Shown here: positions 11,324-22,190 of the stretch, one piece after another
How the letters are laid out: every line of letters starts with the position of its first letter
How positions within the stretch are numbered: position 1 is the first letter of the stretch
NCBI GenBank assembly: GCA_019916065.1
Contig: CM034236.1
Span: 15,019,167 to 15,083,166 of the forward strand
DNA: 64,000 nucleotides
Source: Vitellaria paradoxa
Lineage: Eukaryota; Streptophyta; Magnoliopsida; Ericales; Sapotaceae
Reading direction: 5' to 3'
Translations under genes and position numbers: made by a program
The notes under the pieces: generated by a model
Databases searched by the model: none
Told to the model about the DNA's origin: nothing
Seen by the model: the letters and a program-made list of their open reading frames with translations, nothing else

Positions 11324-11827
11324 ATGTCTATCCGGCAGCCTGTACGAAACCAGATGGCGGAAATATTCATTGGCATGCTCTCACTCCTTGTTGCCAGTGG
11401 CATGGCGCATGCTAGACTAGACGTGTACAACCAAACAATTAACCAAACACTAGTATTAGACAAATTGAGTGCTTTAACCAGGGATCCGAAGCATCCGTGG
11501 TACAAGCAACCGTTGCCTGTGGAGGCTTATCCAGGATTCTTTGATTTTTTGACCGCTTGTCTCGATCATTTAGGTCAAAAGGAATGCGTACACCACGTTT
11601 TTAATGAAATGGTCGGAATCGAAAAAAATTTGAAAGATCTTAACTGCAGTTGTAAGGTTAAGGAAATAGGGCATAATTGCGTCATGGGATTGGCAGGGCT
11701 TACTGGTCATTTTAAAAAGTTCGAGGGTACTGCTCCTCATATCTACGCCCTAGCTAGTGAACTGTTTTTTACAACTAAGAAGCTAACGAGTTGCCCTGCA
11801 CCTGAACCTGCTCCGACCAAGCCCTAA
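11324..11827 (+). CDS. Prolamin-like (ECA1/DD11-like) secreted Cys-rich protein, copy 2
   Basis: Intact intronless gene of 167 codons and reference copy for the array. The start is the first ATG after the TATA box, with A at -3. Residues 1-30 form a signal peptide ending MAHA, with hydrophobic core IFIGMLSLLVA. The mature part has two NQT sequons (N36, N40), then six cysteines at 79, 88, 108, 110, 119 and 157, and an NCS sequon at 107; a PAPEPAP tail closes the protein. A C-x8-C pair, a close middle pair, one Cys nine residues later and a distant last Cys match the plant prolamin-like domain of ECA1-gametogenesis-related and DD11-type proteins. The middle pair is CSC here rather than the usual CC. 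Known relatives are secreted and often expressed in female gametophyte cells; expression here is inference. Copy-specific residues are S25, H82, S156 and K166. Confidence 0.75.
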   Translation: MSIRQPVRNQMAEIFIGMLSLLVASGMAHARLDVYNQTINQTLVLDKLSALTRDPKHPWYKQPLPVEAYPGFFDFLTACLDHLGQKECVHHVFNEMVGIEKNLKDLNCSCKVKEIGHNCVMGLAGLTGHFKKFEGTAPHIYALASELFFTTKKLTSCPAPEPAPTKP

Positions 11828-13253
11828 GTCTATATGCATGCAAATGTTACTGTATCAGATGATCTAAGATGGTGTCTATTGTATATTGATTTGATCCTAC
11901 GTCCAAGCTTTAGATGTTTATCATATTTGTTTCTCGAGTAATTAGTGGGGTTTATTACAATACTGAGTCCAATTATAAAGATAATTCCATACTAATCTTC
12001 ATAATAATGCATCCAGGCAACATCGAATGTCGCAAATCTTAATATTTCGCTTTTATTTCGTAATGGTTTCTCATTTATGTGGTATGAAATTTAGTCGCGA
12101 GCATTTTTTTGTGTGTGCTATCTTCACCAATTAAGAAAATGTTCGTCAAAGAAAATTTGATGGTTTACACTGTCTAGTGGTCCCACACATTAATTATATC
12201 AGGAAATGTTAGCTATTGAACTTTATTGAGGAGATAACCTATATTCTATAAATTTCATTAGTAGTTTAGTGGACAAAATCTATTGAGACACATTTTTGGT
12301 GAAATTTTCAGAAGAAAACCATGTCGATGTTTGATCGCAGTTGAAATGACATCATAATTGGGCATTATCGCATCTTCACATTGGTTTGAATTGCGGGATA
12401 TTTGAGTCATTATTACATGATGACACTGGTTCGCAATACGGGTTATTTGAGCAAATGTTTTTTTTTTCTCCCAATCATAAGCTTTTATGACGAGGCCTCC
12501 AAAATAAATTTTGTTCAATGATGGCACCCGATTGTTTTGTCCTGCCACGGTCTACAACCTAGGTCCTAAAGGATATTAATAAAATCAGGCAATGTGATGT
12601 AGCAAAGTCTTTTGTATGAAATTTAATCTGATTTCTTTTTTTTTTAATGTGCATATAGTTTTCCTTTCAAAACTGTAAAAACTGTTCAATGTTTTTTTTC
12701 TTATGAAATGAACAAAGAAAGATAAAGAAAGCCTATAGCGAAAAAAAAAAAGTTGTTATATTTCACTAGCTCTTCTAATCCAAATATTGTCCCTGCAGAG
12801 CATAAACTCTGGGATTATACACCTGAATTTCGTTTCTAAGATGAAGACGTAAATTACTGTAAAAAATTAATTTTGTTAAATGTAAAAAAATTAAATTGCA
12901 ATCTATGAAATCTTAAAAAATAGGTTGTCCAATGATTTTTTTGTTAAAAGTTTTCATCTAAAGGTTTCATTTTTTATCCCGAATCAAATGTTAGTGTTGC
13001 TTTCTTCTAAGCAAAAATAATATGCTTTACCACCAGACCACCCTTATTTATTAGGCACAGGAGAGACTCATTATAGGATTTCAGTTCTGCACAATTGTTA
13101 TGTCTATTTTGTATTTGTTAATGTATTTTCTAACTCATGAAATTCAAGGAACCATAATAACATTATACTTCCTTAAGTGTATTTCTTCATTAACTAATTT
13201 CTAAGAAATAAAGGTTAGCAAGAATTATGTATCTTCATCCAATGCCGTCCTAG
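11828..13253. other. Ancestral 3' flank of the gene, retained only by copies 2 and 6
   Basis: From 12024 to 13383 this sequence is absent after copies 1, 3, 4, 5 and 7, whose flanks jump from GGCAACAT directly to GATCG. It is not recognisably a transposon and probably shows the host sequence beside the founding gene. A 96-codon minus-strand ORF (12258-12548) is not preserved at full length in the second copy, so I do not call it. ACCACC-AG-ACCACCC near 13031 looks like a transposon footprint (see findings). Confidence 0.65.
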
Positions 13254-13383
13254 CACTACTACAAAAATGCATAAACATCACAGCTTTGAGGCGTGATGTC
13301 TCACTTTCGATTTCAATCACAAAAGCATGATTAATCCAGGTGAGATTGTAAGTTGCTTATTTTCGATCACAGTTTAGAACCAT
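13254..13383 (+). mobile_element. CACTA (En/Spm-like) transposon terminus
   Basis: The sequence CACTACTACAAAAATGC begins at 13254, directly after TAG, and is followed by subterminal motifs with GCGTGATGT and TTCGATCAC / GTGATTGA-like inverted phrases. This matches the conserved end of plant CACTA elements, which make 3-bp target duplications. The opposite terminus (ending GTAGTAGTG) was not found by eye, and no transposase coding is seen, so this is one end of a non-autonomous or rearranged element. Confidence 0.75.
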
Positions 13384-16300
13384 GATCGAAAACTTACAAT
13401 AGTCACGCACTAAAAGTGTGGTATTTTTATGTAAAAACTGAGATGAAAATAAATTTCACATGACCTTTTATGAATTTTGATCTCACTTTCTTTAAAAAAC
13501 AGTGGTCAAATATAGACAAATGATCACGCTGAAAAAATTGGTTAACTTTAGGAATAATAAAAATTCACACGGTAACCTGCTATTGTGCCATCATGTGACG
13601 CCTTGTCATCCTGACAACCTTATATATTTGATATTTTTTTGTTACTACTGAGAATTGAACTCGAGCCATTTATTTGGAAGTTAGTGTGCCTGACCGCTGG
13701 TCTAAACTATCATATTTATATATGCATGTTACATATTAATATATATAAACAAATTTTTATCGTTTTTGGGATTGCAAAAGGTAATAAAATTATATTATTT
13801 TAATTTAATTATTTTAAGTTTTTTACAATAATTTATTATCACTTTTGCCAACCAATTAGTAGCTAAATGCCACACTTTTCCGATCAATTAGTTGAGAGAA
13901 AAGATAAAAAATTTACTGTTATGTAATTTTTTTAACTTTTTGTAATAATTTGAAATCATAACCAATATATAAAATCATACGACTTAATAAATAATTTATG
14001 AAATATATATCATATTTAATTAAAAAAGATCTTAAATATTTTCTTGTTTTCCTTTAATTCTTGTGTATCGCACAAATTTAATCATGACTCACTGTTTATG
14101 ATATATTTTTTTCATTCCTATTATATTTTTAAAAGTAATTAGACTGCATTTAGTTTTAGTTTTGGAAAATTATTGTTCAAAGTAAAATTTTTGAAAACTA
14201 TTTTAAGAATTTGATTTGTAATACAAAAAAATATTTTCAATGGTTATATTTGAAACTTAATTCTAAAAAGACAAAAAAAAAAAAAAAAGAAAATTTTTGT
14301 TATTTTTATTTCTAAATTTTTATCACTTCCAACGAAATATAAAATAATGTCACTTTTAATATAATTAATATTAAAGATACAATAAACATTTATAAGATAT
14401 TAAATATTTAATATTCATGTGGTAATAATTCATAGAAACTATGAAGGCTAGTCCCATATTTTCATTGAAGAAAATAATGATTATACATGTAGCATTATTT
14501 AAATCTGATTTGGTAAATTTAGTTTTAGCATTAACCTAAAAACATTTTTGCCTATTCATAGTAGGTTTTATAGCATATTAAATTAATTAAAATTACTAAA
14601 TAAATGTTATAACAAAATTTACGAAATCTAACTTAAATTACATAAAGTGATAAACAAAGTTGTTTGATAGAAATATAGAGAAAGAAATAACGATATTTTC
14701 CCTCATTCCTTTATCTCGCTTTTTTTAAATATGATTTGTCTCATTTTTTTTATCTCTATTTTTTTCTAGAGATGTTTCCACTGATCTTTTATCTCGATTT
14801 TTTTTAAATGATGGTTTTTATTGATCTTTGATCTTGATTTTTTCTAGAGATGATTTTCACTGATCATTTATCTCGTTTTAAATACAAATACGGTTTTAAC
14901 AAAACTGAGATAAAAAGTATTAAAAGTAACTTTTTATCTCAATTTTTAATTAGACTAAGATAAAAAGTTTAGCTAACAAATCTTTATCATGCGTTTTCTA
15001 AAACCGTAATTATTATAAATCTCCTAATGTGATCTTTATCAATTATCATATTAATGTAACGGGTAGTTTAACATAATTTGGCTTGTCCAAGATTTTTTGA
15101 TTTTTTGTTTATTGATCTATGATAGTAGATTTTATAGCATATTAAATTAATTAAAATTAATAAATAAATGTTACAACAAAATTGAAATCTAATTTAAATG
15201 ATATAAAGTGATAAAAAAATTGTTTGACAAAGATATCGAGAAAGAAATAACAATAACGTCTTTCATTCTTTTATCTCGCTTTTTTTAGATATGATTTTTC
15301 TTACTTTTTTTATCTCAGTTTTTTTGAGAGACGTTTTCATTGATTTTTTATCTCGGTTTTTTTAAGAGATGGTTTTCACTAGTCTTTTACCTCGATTTTT
15401 TTTTTCAGAGATAGTTTCTGCTAATCTTTTATCTTATTTTTAATAAAATTACAGTTTTGACAAAATTGGGAGAGGAGTGTTAAAAGTAACCTTTTATCTC
15501 AGTTTTTTAATTAGACTAAGATAAAAAGTTTAGCTCGCAAATTTTTATCGTTCTTTTTCCAAAACCGCGATCTTTATAAATCTCCTAATGCGATGTTTAT
15601 CAATTATCGTATTAATGTAATGAATAGTTCAACATAATTTGGCTTATCTTATCAAACCATAAATTATATGTTTTCCACAATTATGCAAGTTAGTGAAGTT
15701 CCACGAGACATATGGAAAAGGTTTTATTTTGATTGCCTTTTTTTTTTTGGGATGCAAGATTGTTTTTCATAGACTAAATTGGAGCCTACAGGAGTTACGA
15801 CTAGAAAATAGTTAGGAGATACGTAGGTGTGAAGAAATTGTGAGATTAATGACAACTGGACCTAGAATGAAATTCTTATTTCTACTTGTGATTTTCTTTG
15901 TTCTTTTGGTTTTCGAAACATTATGTCATTTCTAGTTCGGTACACCATATAAAGTTAGATGATTCACTCCCGTGGAGCGATCAATCCCGTATTTCGTCGG
16001 AATGAACTTATGTTAATTTCTTAAATGGATGAACTTATATTTTCATTTTGTCAAAAACAAAAGATAGAAAGGGAAAGACATGCAAGGAAACAGCACGTGC
16101 AGTTTCATATTTAAATTCGAAGCTAATGTCTAAATTTTAGTGCTAAATTCGCTTATTAGTTTTCTACCTCAATGACGTCTATTTCTCGGCTAACACAGCC
16201 GCATGTGCATGCGGTCTGCTTTTAAAATTTTCATTTTTTTTTTATCTCCTAGTACAAGGCCTTCAAGTTCATGCAGAGAATTTCGTTTTCTATATGGCGA

Positions 16301-16421
16301 AATCAAAAAGTGAGATTGAGAGAAAATCCATGGGGTGTCATTAATTCCGAAAGGTCATATGAAATGTACATTTAAGCATCATTAAAGTCCTCAAAGGATC
16401 GGTTACACGCCTTTATCCAAC
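13384..16421. repeat. Array spacer between copies 2 and 3, CACTA-derived
   Basis: Same unit as 5848-8031, uninterrupted here. It includes subterminal-type sequence at 13384-13540, an A/T-rich kilobase, minisatellite arrays at about 14700-14870 and 15265-15440 in the two halves of the internal duplication, a short T-run at about 15739, and the conserved upstream region from about 15770. No gene is seen. Confidence 0.7.
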
Positions 16422-16429
16422 TATATAAA
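16094..16429 (+). promoter_or_regulatory. Promoter region of copy 3
   Basis: G-box CACGTG at 16094-16099 and TATATAAA at 16422-16429, 92 nt before the ATG at 16514. Confidence 0.6.
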
Positions 16430-16513
16430 CCTTGCACATAGCGCCCTGTGAACCCAGGCCAATTCCAACCTACTAATTCAAACACTTGGCCTATCTTTAT
16501 CAAAAGAAAAATA

Positions 16514-17017
16514 ATGTCTATCCGGCAGCCCGTACGAAACCAGATGGCGGAAATATTCATTGGCATGCTCTCACTCCTTGTTGCCTGTGGCATGGCGCAT
16601 GCTAGACTAGACGTGTACAGCCAAACAATTAACCAAACACTAGTATTAGACAAATTGAGTGCTTTAACCAGGGATCCGAAGCATCCGTGGTACAAGCAAC
16701 CGTTGCCTGTGGAGGCTTATCCAGGATTCCTTGATTTTTTGACCGCTTGTCTCGATCGTTTAGGTCAAAAGGAATGCGTACACCACGTTTTCAATGAAAT
16801 GGTCGGAATCGAAAAAAATCTGAAAGATCTTAACTGCAGTTGTAAGGTTAAGGAAATAGGGCATAATTGCGTCATGGGATTGGCAGGGCTTACTGGTCAT
16901 TTTAAAAAGTTCGAGAGTACTGCTCCTCATATCTACACCCTGGCTAGCGAACTGTTTTTTACAACTAAGAAGCTAACGAATTGCCCTGCTCCGGAACCTG
17001 CTCCGACTATGCCCTGA
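16514..17017 (+). CDS. Prolamin-like secreted Cys-rich protein, copy 3
   Basis: Intact, 167 codons, with signal peptide and all six domain cysteines. Compared with copy 2 it has C25 in the signal peptide, R82, N156 and M166. Its own changes are S36, which destroys the first NQT sequon, L73 in the PGFLDF segment, S135 in FESTAP and T142 in IYTLAS. It keeps the KVKEIGHNCVM block shared with copies 2, 6 and 7. Its 3' flank (GGTGTCTATTG..., CTCGAGTAATTAGTGGGG) is of the copy 2/6 type, unlike its block-2 counterpart copy 7. Confidence 0.75.
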   Translation: MSIRQPVRNQMAEIFIGMLSLLVACGMAHARLDVYSQTINQTLVLDKLSALTRDPKHPWYKQPLPVEAYPGFLDFLTACLDRLGQKECVHHVFNEMVGIEKNLKDLNCSCKVKEIGHNCVMGLAGLTGHFKKFESTAPHIYTLASELFFTTKKLTNCPAPEPAPTMP

Positions 17018-18386
17018 GTCTATATGCATACGAATGTTACTGTATCAGATGATCTAAGATGGTGTCTATTGTATATTGATTTGATCCTACGTCCAAGCTC
17101 TAGATGTTTATCATATTTGTTTCTCGAGTAATTAGTGGGGTTTATTACAATACCGAGTCCAATTATAAAGATAATTCCATACTAATCTTCATTATAATGC
17201 ATCCAGGCAACATGATCGAAAACTTACAATCGTCACACACTAAAAGTGTGATCTTTTTATGTAAAACCTGAGATGAAAAGAAATTTCACATGACATTTTA
17301 TCAATTTTGATCTCACTTTCTTTAAAAAACAATGCTAAAAAATAGACAAATGATTCTGCCAAAAAAATTGGATAATTTTAAGAATAATAAAAATTCACAT
17401 GGTAACCTCCTGTCATGCCATTGTGACATGATGTGATGCCTTGTCATCCTGACAACCTTATATATTTGATATTTTTTTGTTGCTATTGAGAATTAAATGC
17501 GTGCCATTTTTTGGAAGTTAGTGTGCTTGACCGCTAGCCCAGACGATCATTTATATATGCATTTTACATTTCAATATACATAAACAAATTTTTATCGTTT
17601 TTGGGATTGCAAAAAGTAATAAAATTGTATTATTTTAATTTAATTATTTTAAGTTTTTTACCATAATTTATTATCACTTTTGCCAACCAATTAGTAGCTA
17701 AAAGCTACACTTTTCTGATCAATTAGTTGAGAGAAAAGATAAAAAAATTTACTGTTATGTAATTATTTTAACTTTTTGTAATAATTTGAAATCATAACCA
17801 ATAGAGAGAATCAAACGACTTAATAAATGATTTATGAAATATCCATCATATTTAATAAAAAAAGATCTTAAATACTTTTCTTATTTTCCTTTAGTTCTTG
17901 TGTATAGCACAAATTTAATCATGACTCACAGTTTACCAAATATTCTTTTCGTTCCTATTATATTTTTAAAAGTAATTAGACTGCATTTAGTTTTAGTTTT
18001 GGAAAATTATTGTTCAAAATAAAATTTTTGAAAACTATTTTAAGAATTTGATTTGTAATACAAAAAATATTTTCAATGGTTATATTTCAAAGTGAATTCT
18101 AAAAAGACAAAAAAATGAAAATTTTTATTATTTCTATTTCTAAATTTTTATCACTTCCAACAAAATGTAAAATAATCTCACTTTTAATATAATTAATATT
18201 AATTATATAATAAACATTTATTAGATATTAAATATTTAATATTCACGGGGCAATAATTCATACAAACTATGAAGGCTGCGCCCATATTTTCATTGATAAA
18301 AATAACGATTATACATGTAGCATTATTTAAATCTGATTTGGTAAACTTAGTTTTAGCATTAATCGAAGAACATTTTTGCCTATTCA
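17018..18386. repeat. Array spacer after copy 3, truncated
   Basis: The unit continues from the gene 3' flank through the CACTA-like segment (from about 17211) to CCTATTCAT at about 18386, then stops abruptly at foreign sequence. The internal duplication and minisatellites that should follow are missing. ORFs at 17834-18022 (+) and 18199-18387 (-) are AT-rich chance frames. Confidence 0.7.
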
Positions 18387-18840
18387 TTGGCTTGTGGTAT
18401 TGATTAACATTCTATAGTTATGATTTACCATTCATTTAGAACTTGAGATGCTATCCTTAGGAATGCTCTTTACAGACCTGCAAACCCAAAAATAAAGCTT
18501 TTGGTTGTTTTTAAGGTAGCTCTCTTACTTTAGACATTACTAGGGACTAGTAATGTTGTAGTTGGGGGGTGTGATTGGACTTAACTCGTTACATATTTCT
18601 TTACTTAATTACACCTTTATATAGGATATAAATGATATAAAACTTGTGTTTTGTGCAGATTTTATCTTCTACTTTAAACATATGGAACATGTATTGAATT
18701 ATGTCACAAGAAGAAGCAATTTGAGTATTATTAAGGATGCAAAGGAAGATTTGCTAAAACACATTTTGTTGAGTAAAGCCATCAGAGTAGATGAAGAATT
18801 TCCATGTGAACTTAATACGAGAAAGGAAAAATCAGCAATC
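18387..18840 (+). other. Unidentified fragment with an exon-like segment
   Basis: Foreign sequence wedged between the truncated unit and the 5' LTR, also present at 57595-58041. TTTTGTGCAG at about 18649-18658 looks like a 3' splice site preceded by a pyrimidine-poor, T-containing tract. It is followed by a coding-like frame to the LTR edge (HMEHVLNYVTRRSNLSIIKD, DLLKHILLSKAI). The charged, Leu-rich peptide matches no family I can name. The frame runs on into LTR sequence, so this is probably an exon fragment of a gene or DNA transposon cut by the retroelement. Confidence 0.45.
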
Positions 18841-20108
18841 TGGAAGTTCCTAAAGCAGAGTCCCATTCAAATTTGGGAATTGGCCCATCTAAATACAATT
18901 GCTGAGTGAACCAATTTCTGAAGTGGACGGCATATTTGAATACAACTGAAAAGCATTCGAATGGTGGGTTATTTCCAGTAATGAATTCCATGTGACCTCA
19001 GCTGTTCCATGTGACAAGATTCCGAAAGACAGTGAGGGGCAAGATCTGTAATTAAAGGTGAATTGCATAACGGAATGAGGATTTTTTGGGGCCGAAAGAA
19101 TGAGTGGAGAGAGAAAGGGGGGTGGGCATCACATGACCCACCCGTGGAGGATATACACATTCGGACAGAGAGCTGGAGAAAAAAAAAGGGTTTTGGGGGG
19201 CTGTCTTCTTTTTGTTTCTGTTATTCCTTGAGCTGAGAGGGAGTCTTTCATTTTTTTTTTTTGGTTCTTTCGATTTCAACAGTTGTAATTAGATTTTCCA
19301 TTACAATTCAATTTCAATTCCAGATTTCAGATTTCAAATGTCTCAATTTCATCTTTCTATTTTTGTTTCTAATTTCCTGAGAATGATCGGCTAGTTTTTC
19401 TTGGGCCAAGGCAAGGACAATGTCCTATCCAATGATTTCCAAGATGCCGTTCTTCATGGATTAATTTTGAGTTCTTTGGTTATCAATCTTAGTTGTATCT
19501 AATTACTCTCAAAATCAATGGTCCAATGTCCGATTAACACTTGTTTACATATTTTATCAATGAGTTCATAAAAGTTGCTGAATTCAGAACTCTTATTGCA
19601 AATATGTATGGGAGTTGCTAGAATTAGATCTTCTATAGTCTTCATGATAGATTATGCACATCACTTGTTTGATCAATGGCTTGTATCATTTGAAATTAAT
19701 TTTCTCCAAACATTAGAGCAACTAGAATTGATTATCTATTCACTCTTGGTATTTTGAGATTGATTTGGATAGGCATTGGAATTGTCTTGCCCATCTTTTT
19801 AATATCAAGTTTTAGTTAAGTTTAGTTTTCATTTCAAAACCCATTTCCAAAACCATCAAAAATTCCAAACCAGATTTTCAATTCTGTTTACCATTCATGT
19901 GAGCCATGTTTTGCCTCTTTAATCCATTTGATTCAAACATGATTTTGCTCCCTAGATCCCTGTGGATATGACCTGGTTCTTACCAGTTAATTGTGCTACA
20001 ATGAAACCTGCACTTGGGGGAGTTAGTCTCGATTTTCCCTACTCAACACCTTTGAAATCTGAATTTGCATCTTTATTTACATTTGAGAGCGAGGTAATTA
20101 AGCAAACA
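18841..20108 (+). repeat. 5' LTR of element 1
   Basis: Aligns with 30078-31344. It starts TGGAAGTTCC and ends AAGCAAACA. It has about a dozen private differences not shared by the 3' LTR or by the 5' LTR of element 2. Open frames inside it (18969-19160, 19052-19279, 19575-19757) are LTR sequence, not genes. Confidence 0.85.
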
Positions 20109-20120
20109 CAAACACAATTT

Positions 20121-20137
20121 TGGCGCCGTTGCCGGGG
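20121..20137 (+). other. Primer-binding site, tRNA-Asp
   Basis: TGGCGCCGTTGCCGGGG is complementary to the 3' end of plant tRNA-Asp including the CCA. It lies 12 nt after the LTR end. Confidence 0.9.
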
Positions 20138-20760
20138 ATCTTTGAAAAGCAATGGTGTTTGAACTTTTGGAGCAAGGATTGGCAACATTACTCACCACCA
20201 TCTTCAACAACAAAGCTACTCAAGGCATTGGGTAATTTTGTTCCATTCTTATTTCCACCTCTAGTTTCATTTTTATAGGTTTTTGTTTTTAGTTTTAGTG
20301 TTTAAATTGTAGTTTTTGATTTTGAAAAAGAGAAAAAAAAATCTGAGTTTAGTGCTGTATTTTGTTTTGGATATCTAAATTTCTGAGTTGTTGATTTTCT
20401 GTGCTGAAATTTGATTTCTGGAATTTTGATATTCGAATCTGCTGCATATGATATGCGAATGCCTGAGTTTACCTCTGAATTGCTGATCTGTTTTGCTGTC
20501 ATATTGCATTAAATCTGCTGAGTTTATGTGTGTGTGCAATCTGTTAACAGAAGAGTTGTTCAGAATTTTGTGAGAAGTAGTTGAAAAATCTGATTTCATT
20601 TGCTAAAATTCATCTTTGAATTTTTGTTTGACTTACTGAAAATTTACATTGAGTTGCTGTACATTCTGCTGCAATTTGTTAGAGGAAGAGGTCTGATTTT
20701 TCTTTGTGAATTGGTGATTTAGTTGTGAAGTTTGGAGGTGGGGTTGGAGTATATTCAAAT
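20138..20760 (+). other. Untranslated leader of element 1
   Basis: AT-rich leader between the primer site and gag. I see no supported coding in it; minus-strand ORFs (20302-20502, 20375-20599) are shadows. Confidence 0.6.
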
Positions 20761-22139
20761 ATGAATTTTCTGTGCATGTTCTTAAGATCTGGCAGACTTG
20801 TTGGAAATAATTCTGAGTTACGTTCACCATCATCTCTAGCTGAATTGATTGAACTTGCTACATCTTACACTTCATCTGAATCATCTGTGCACATGGATCC
20901 ACCACCACCACCTGCTTTACCGGGAGGACCACCACCTCCTTTGCCGAAAGGTAGTGTTCATGGAGGGAATGATCAAATTGATCAAAATCTTTTTAGACCT
21001 CTCCGTGAATATCTCCATCCAGCTAGGCAAACAACACCATCATGCATTGTACTTCCCATTGGACATCATAATTTTAATTTTAAACCAGGAACAATTCAGC
21101 TTTTGCCTACTTTTCATGGCATGGATTCCGAAAATCCTTACATGCATATGAAAGAATTTGAGGTTGTTTGTGGAACATGCATGGATAGGAATACAAATGA
21201 GGACATGGTTAGGCTTAAGTTGTTTCCATTTTCATTGAAAGATAAAGCAAAGATGTGGCTGAACTCATGGAGCCTAGATCAATTGGAACTTGGAGGGACA
21301 TGCAAACAAAGTTTTTGAAGAAGTATTTTCCAGCTAATAGAACAGTGATACTCCAACAACAAATCATGAATTTTGTGTGTAAGCCTAATGAAACATTTGC
21401 ACATGCATGGGATAGGTTTAGAGAATTGTTGCAAGCTTGTCCACATCATGGTTTTGAGTCTTGGAGAATTGTTAACTTCTTTCATAATGCATTAACTCCA
21501 AATCTGAAAATGTTGGTTGCAACAATGTGTAATGGTGAATTTTATGATAAAACCGCTGAAAAAGCTTTGCATTTTTTTGATTCCTTGGCTGAAAATACTA
21601 AACAATGGGAGGTAGTTTCTCCATTTTCTGAGTTTTGTGACAGCATAGGTGCAAGAGGAAAGTTTTATCTCAGTGACACTGATGATCTTGGTGCTCGTTT
21701 GGCTGCATTGTCAAGGAAAGTGGAGTTGATGGAGCAAAAGAAGCAAGGATCAAAGGAAAAGGAAGTTAACTGTGTGTTGTGTGAAACTTCGGACCACAAG
21801 ACGGACGATTGTCCCACACTCCCAGCTTTTAAAGAAGTTCTTTATGGTCAAGTAAATCCCCCACCAGCTGCAAGAAATTACAACTCAAATCAGGGGGTGA
21901 ACAACTTTGCTTCAGGAAATCAGCCATATTCGAATGCTTACAATGCTGGATATAGAGGCCATTCGAATACATCCTGGAGAGCTGAGGCACAACACCAGCA
22001 GCAGCAGCAACCTCAACAACCTTTTCCACCTCAACCATTTCATTCCCAACTTTATCAACCACAACAGAACACCAACAATTATCAGCCACCACATAAAAGA
22101 TCATTAGAGGATACCTTGCAACAATTCATGCAAGGGTAA
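20761..22139 (+). pseudogene. gag polyprotein, element 1 (frameshifted)
   Basis: Encodes the nucleocapsid/capsid precursor. An ATG at 20761 (or 20776, the one kept in element 2) starts the frame. A Pro-rich stretch is followed by PTFHGMDSENPYMHMKEFE and the retrotransposon gag domain (around WRDMQTKFLKKYFPANRTV), then a CX2CX4HX4C zinc knuckle (CVLCETSDHKTDDC) at about 21771-21812 and a Gln/Pro-rich tail. One T is missing at about 21267 compared with element 2, which shifts the frame. The frame ends at TAA 22137-22139. The pol frame that follows is in the same reading frame, so this TAA splits an originally continuous gag-pol. Confidence 0.85.
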
Positions 22140-22190
22140 ATTGGAACTAACAACCAAAATTCAAGGTTCCAAGATCAAACAAATAGGGCT

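Noticed and set aside
11182..11505. Conserved ~107-aa minus-strand ORF overlapping each gene copy (also at 16372, 39744, 43615, 49793, 55772)
   Set aside because: It is antisense to the 5' half of the secreted-protein gene, has no upstream promoter of its own, and stays open only because the copies are nearly identical.
12258..12548. 96-aa minus-strand ORF in the flank of copy 2
   Set aside because: The counterpart at 50856-51071 is shortened by indels, and the peptide resembles no known family.
18969..19279. Minus-strand ORFs of 63-75 aa in the LTRs (also near 30125-30536 and 58170-58480)
   Set aside because: They lie wholly inside LTR sequence, overlap one another in different frames and differ in length between copies.
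20849..21151. His/Leu-rich + strand ORF overlapping gag (also at 60052)
   Set aside because: Frame shadow of the Pro-rich gag segment; gag motifs are in the other frame.
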